Shown: positions 14,318 to 15,424 of the stretch, in pieces
Numbering within the stretch: the stretch's first letter is position 1
How the letters are laid out: each line of letters starts with the position of its first letter
Origin: Candidatus Zixiibacteriota bacterium
GTDB lineage: Bacteria; Zixibacteria; MSB-5A5; GN15; FEB-12
Reading direction: 5' to 3'
DNA length: 15,424 bases
NCBI GenBank assembly: GCA_030619345.1
Contig: JAUXBO010000018.1
Coordinates: forward strand, 1 to 15,424
Notes under the pieces: generated by a model
What the model saw: only the letters and a program-made list of their open reading frames with translations
Database searches by the model: none
Told to the model about the DNA's origin: nothing
Made by a program: the position numbers and the translations under genes

Positions 14318-15424
14318 TTACCCTCGTATCAGCAAGGATTTTCCTGTCATTTGTTTGGGCTGATCCAGACCCATCAGATCGAGAATGGTCGGGGCAACAT
14401 CAGCTAAAATGCCGCCATCACGGAGCGATCTCTTCCCACCCAGACGGTCGGATGGGTCGTATAGAATGCAGGGTACCAGATTAGTGGTGTGGGCAGTCCA
14501 GGGACCTCCCGTTGCGGGATCGATCATCAACTCCGCATTGCCATGATCAGCCGTAATAATCGCTATTCCGTTTTGCGTCTTGACTGCTTCCAATAATCGA
14601 CCCAGCCCGAGATCAACCGCCTCGACCGCCTTGCGTGCGGCTTCAAAGTCACCGGTGTGTCCAACCATGTCACAGTTGGCATAGTTGAGCAAAACAAAAT
14701 CGTACTGGCCACTCATGATCTTTTTGACGGCGTTATCAGTCACCTCCACCGAAGACATCTCCGGCTGGTGGTCATAAGTTGGAACGCGCGGCGAGGGAAT
14801 CATATCGCGATCTTCGTTCTCAAACGGTACTTCGCTGCCACCATTGAAGAAAAACGTTACGTGGGCATACTTCTCAGTTTCAGCTGTGCGAAGCTGCCGC
14901 TTGCCATTCTTTGATAGAATCTCACCGAGTATTTTCTCCAGCTTGATCGGCCCAAAAGCAACCCGCGCCTCGCTCATGCGGGCATCGTATTCGGTCATGG
15001 TGACTAATTCTATCTTGGGATTGTCGGGGTGATCGACTCCCTCAATGTCGTAACCAAGCAACATGTGAGATAACTGGCGGACTCGATCAGCACGAAAATT
15101 AAAAAACATAGCCGTATCACCGGACCGGAGTTGTCCACTCGTCTCGTTGCCGGTATCAATGACAACCGGTTCAATGAATTCGTCGGTCAGGTCATTTTTG
15201 TACGAAGCTCTGATCGCTTCAACTGGATCGCTAAATCTTTTCCCTACCCCGTTTATAATAGTCTGATATGCTTTTTCAACCCGTTCCCAGCGCTTGTCCC
15301 GATCCATCCCATAGTAACGACCACCCACCGAAGCAACCTTGCCCAATCCAATCTCGCCGAGTTTAGACTGAACCTGGGTCATATACTTCTCACCAGAGTT
15401 AGGCGGGGTGTCACGCCCATCCAT
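14318..15424 (-). CDS. gpmI: 2,3-bisphosphoglycerate-independent phosphoglycerate mutase, 5' truncated by window edge
   Basis: Cytoplasmic glycolytic enzyme that interconverts 3- and 2-phosphoglycerate with two Mn ions. The visible 368 residues are the C-terminal part of a family of about 510; MDGRDTPP at the edge is the internal motif usually written FLDGRDTPP, so this Met is not the start and the gene continues beyond 15424. Further marks are GGRYYGMDRDKRWERV (34-49), FFNFRADRVRQLS (107-119), EKYAHVTFFFNGG (184-196), NYANCDMVGHTGDFEA (247-262) and the metal-binding TADHGNAE (291-298). It ends in TAA, one nt before the lnt start, and seems to lead or sit within the surface operon. A housekeeping gene in this position is probably there by co-transcription, not shared function. 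Confidence 0.96.
   Translation of the reverse strand: MDGRDTPPNSGEKYMTQVQSKLGEIGLGKVASVGGRYYGMDRDKRWERVEKAYQTIINGVGKRFSDPVEAIRASYKNDLTDEFIEPVVIDTGNETSGQLRSGDTAMFFNFRADRVRQLSHMLLGYDIEGVDHPDNPKIELVTMTEYDARMSEARVAFGPIKLEKILGEILSKNGKRQLRTAETEKYAHVTFFFNGGSEVPFENEDRDMIPSPRVPTYDHQPEMSSVEVTDNAVKKIMSGQYDFVLLNYANCDMVGHTGDFEAARKAVEAVDLGLGRLLEAVKTQNGIAIITADHGNAELMIDPATGGPWTAHTTNLVPCILYDPSDRLGGKRSLRDGGILADVAPTILDLMGLDQPKQMTGKSLLIRG

Noticed and set aside
1..15424. CRISPR arrays, insertion sequences, tRNA or rRNA genes, prophage genes
   Set aside because: None seen by eye. The coding density is near complete with conserved genes and one short gap.

Overview
The window holds 13 genes, all on the minus strand, so transcription runs from high to low coordinates. 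It comes from a diderm (Gram-negative-type) bacterium that makes meso-diaminopimelate peptidoglycan. The evidence is an apolipoprotein N-acyltransferase (Lnt) and a MurE carrying the DNPRSED motif. A secreted beta-propeller protein with a type IX-like C-terminal sorting domain (FPNPF ... GVYLF ... GKILLVRQ), together with a PASTA-bearing division transpeptidase, suggests the FCB superphylum or a neighbouring candidate phylum. A Zixibacteria-like lineage is a guess; no marker gene here settles it.

Upstream block (15424 down to 7262): the end of gpmI (glycolytic phosphoglycerate mutase, cut by the window edge), then lnt, a PorZ-like secreted beta-propeller protein, a FemAB/GNAT-type acyltransferase and two GT-B glycosyltransferases. 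Every junction is an overlap of 4 to 37 nt or a gap of 1 nt, so these six genes look like one operon. Apart from gpmI, the theme is building or modifying the cell envelope and surface.

A non-coding gap of about 350 nt (7261 to 6910) separates the blocks. It contains a good sigma70-type promoter and a phased array of TGG boxes that match the known MraZ operator, plus inverted repeats of unknown meaning. No clear rho-independent terminator was seen.

Downstream block (6909 to 1): a canonical dcw (division and cell wall) cluster in the order mraZ, rsmH, ftsL, ftsI (PBP with two PASTA domains), murE, murF, and the first 18 codons of mraY. MraZ should autoregulate the cluster. RsmH methylates 16S rRNA. 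FtsL and FtsI act in septal peptidoglycan synthesis, and MurE, MurF and MraY make the lipid I precursor. Most junctions overlap, which implies translational coupling.

The oddest points are at the sequence level. murE has a perfect Shine-Dalgarno but no ATG, GTG or TTG where its conserved N-terminus must start. Several neighbouring genes also use weak start codons (murF and lnt TTG, ftsI GTG). I did not find a wholly new system. The gene set next to lnt (PorZ-like propeller, FemAB-type acyltransferase, two glycosyltransferases) is the best candidate for an uncharacterised surface-modification module.
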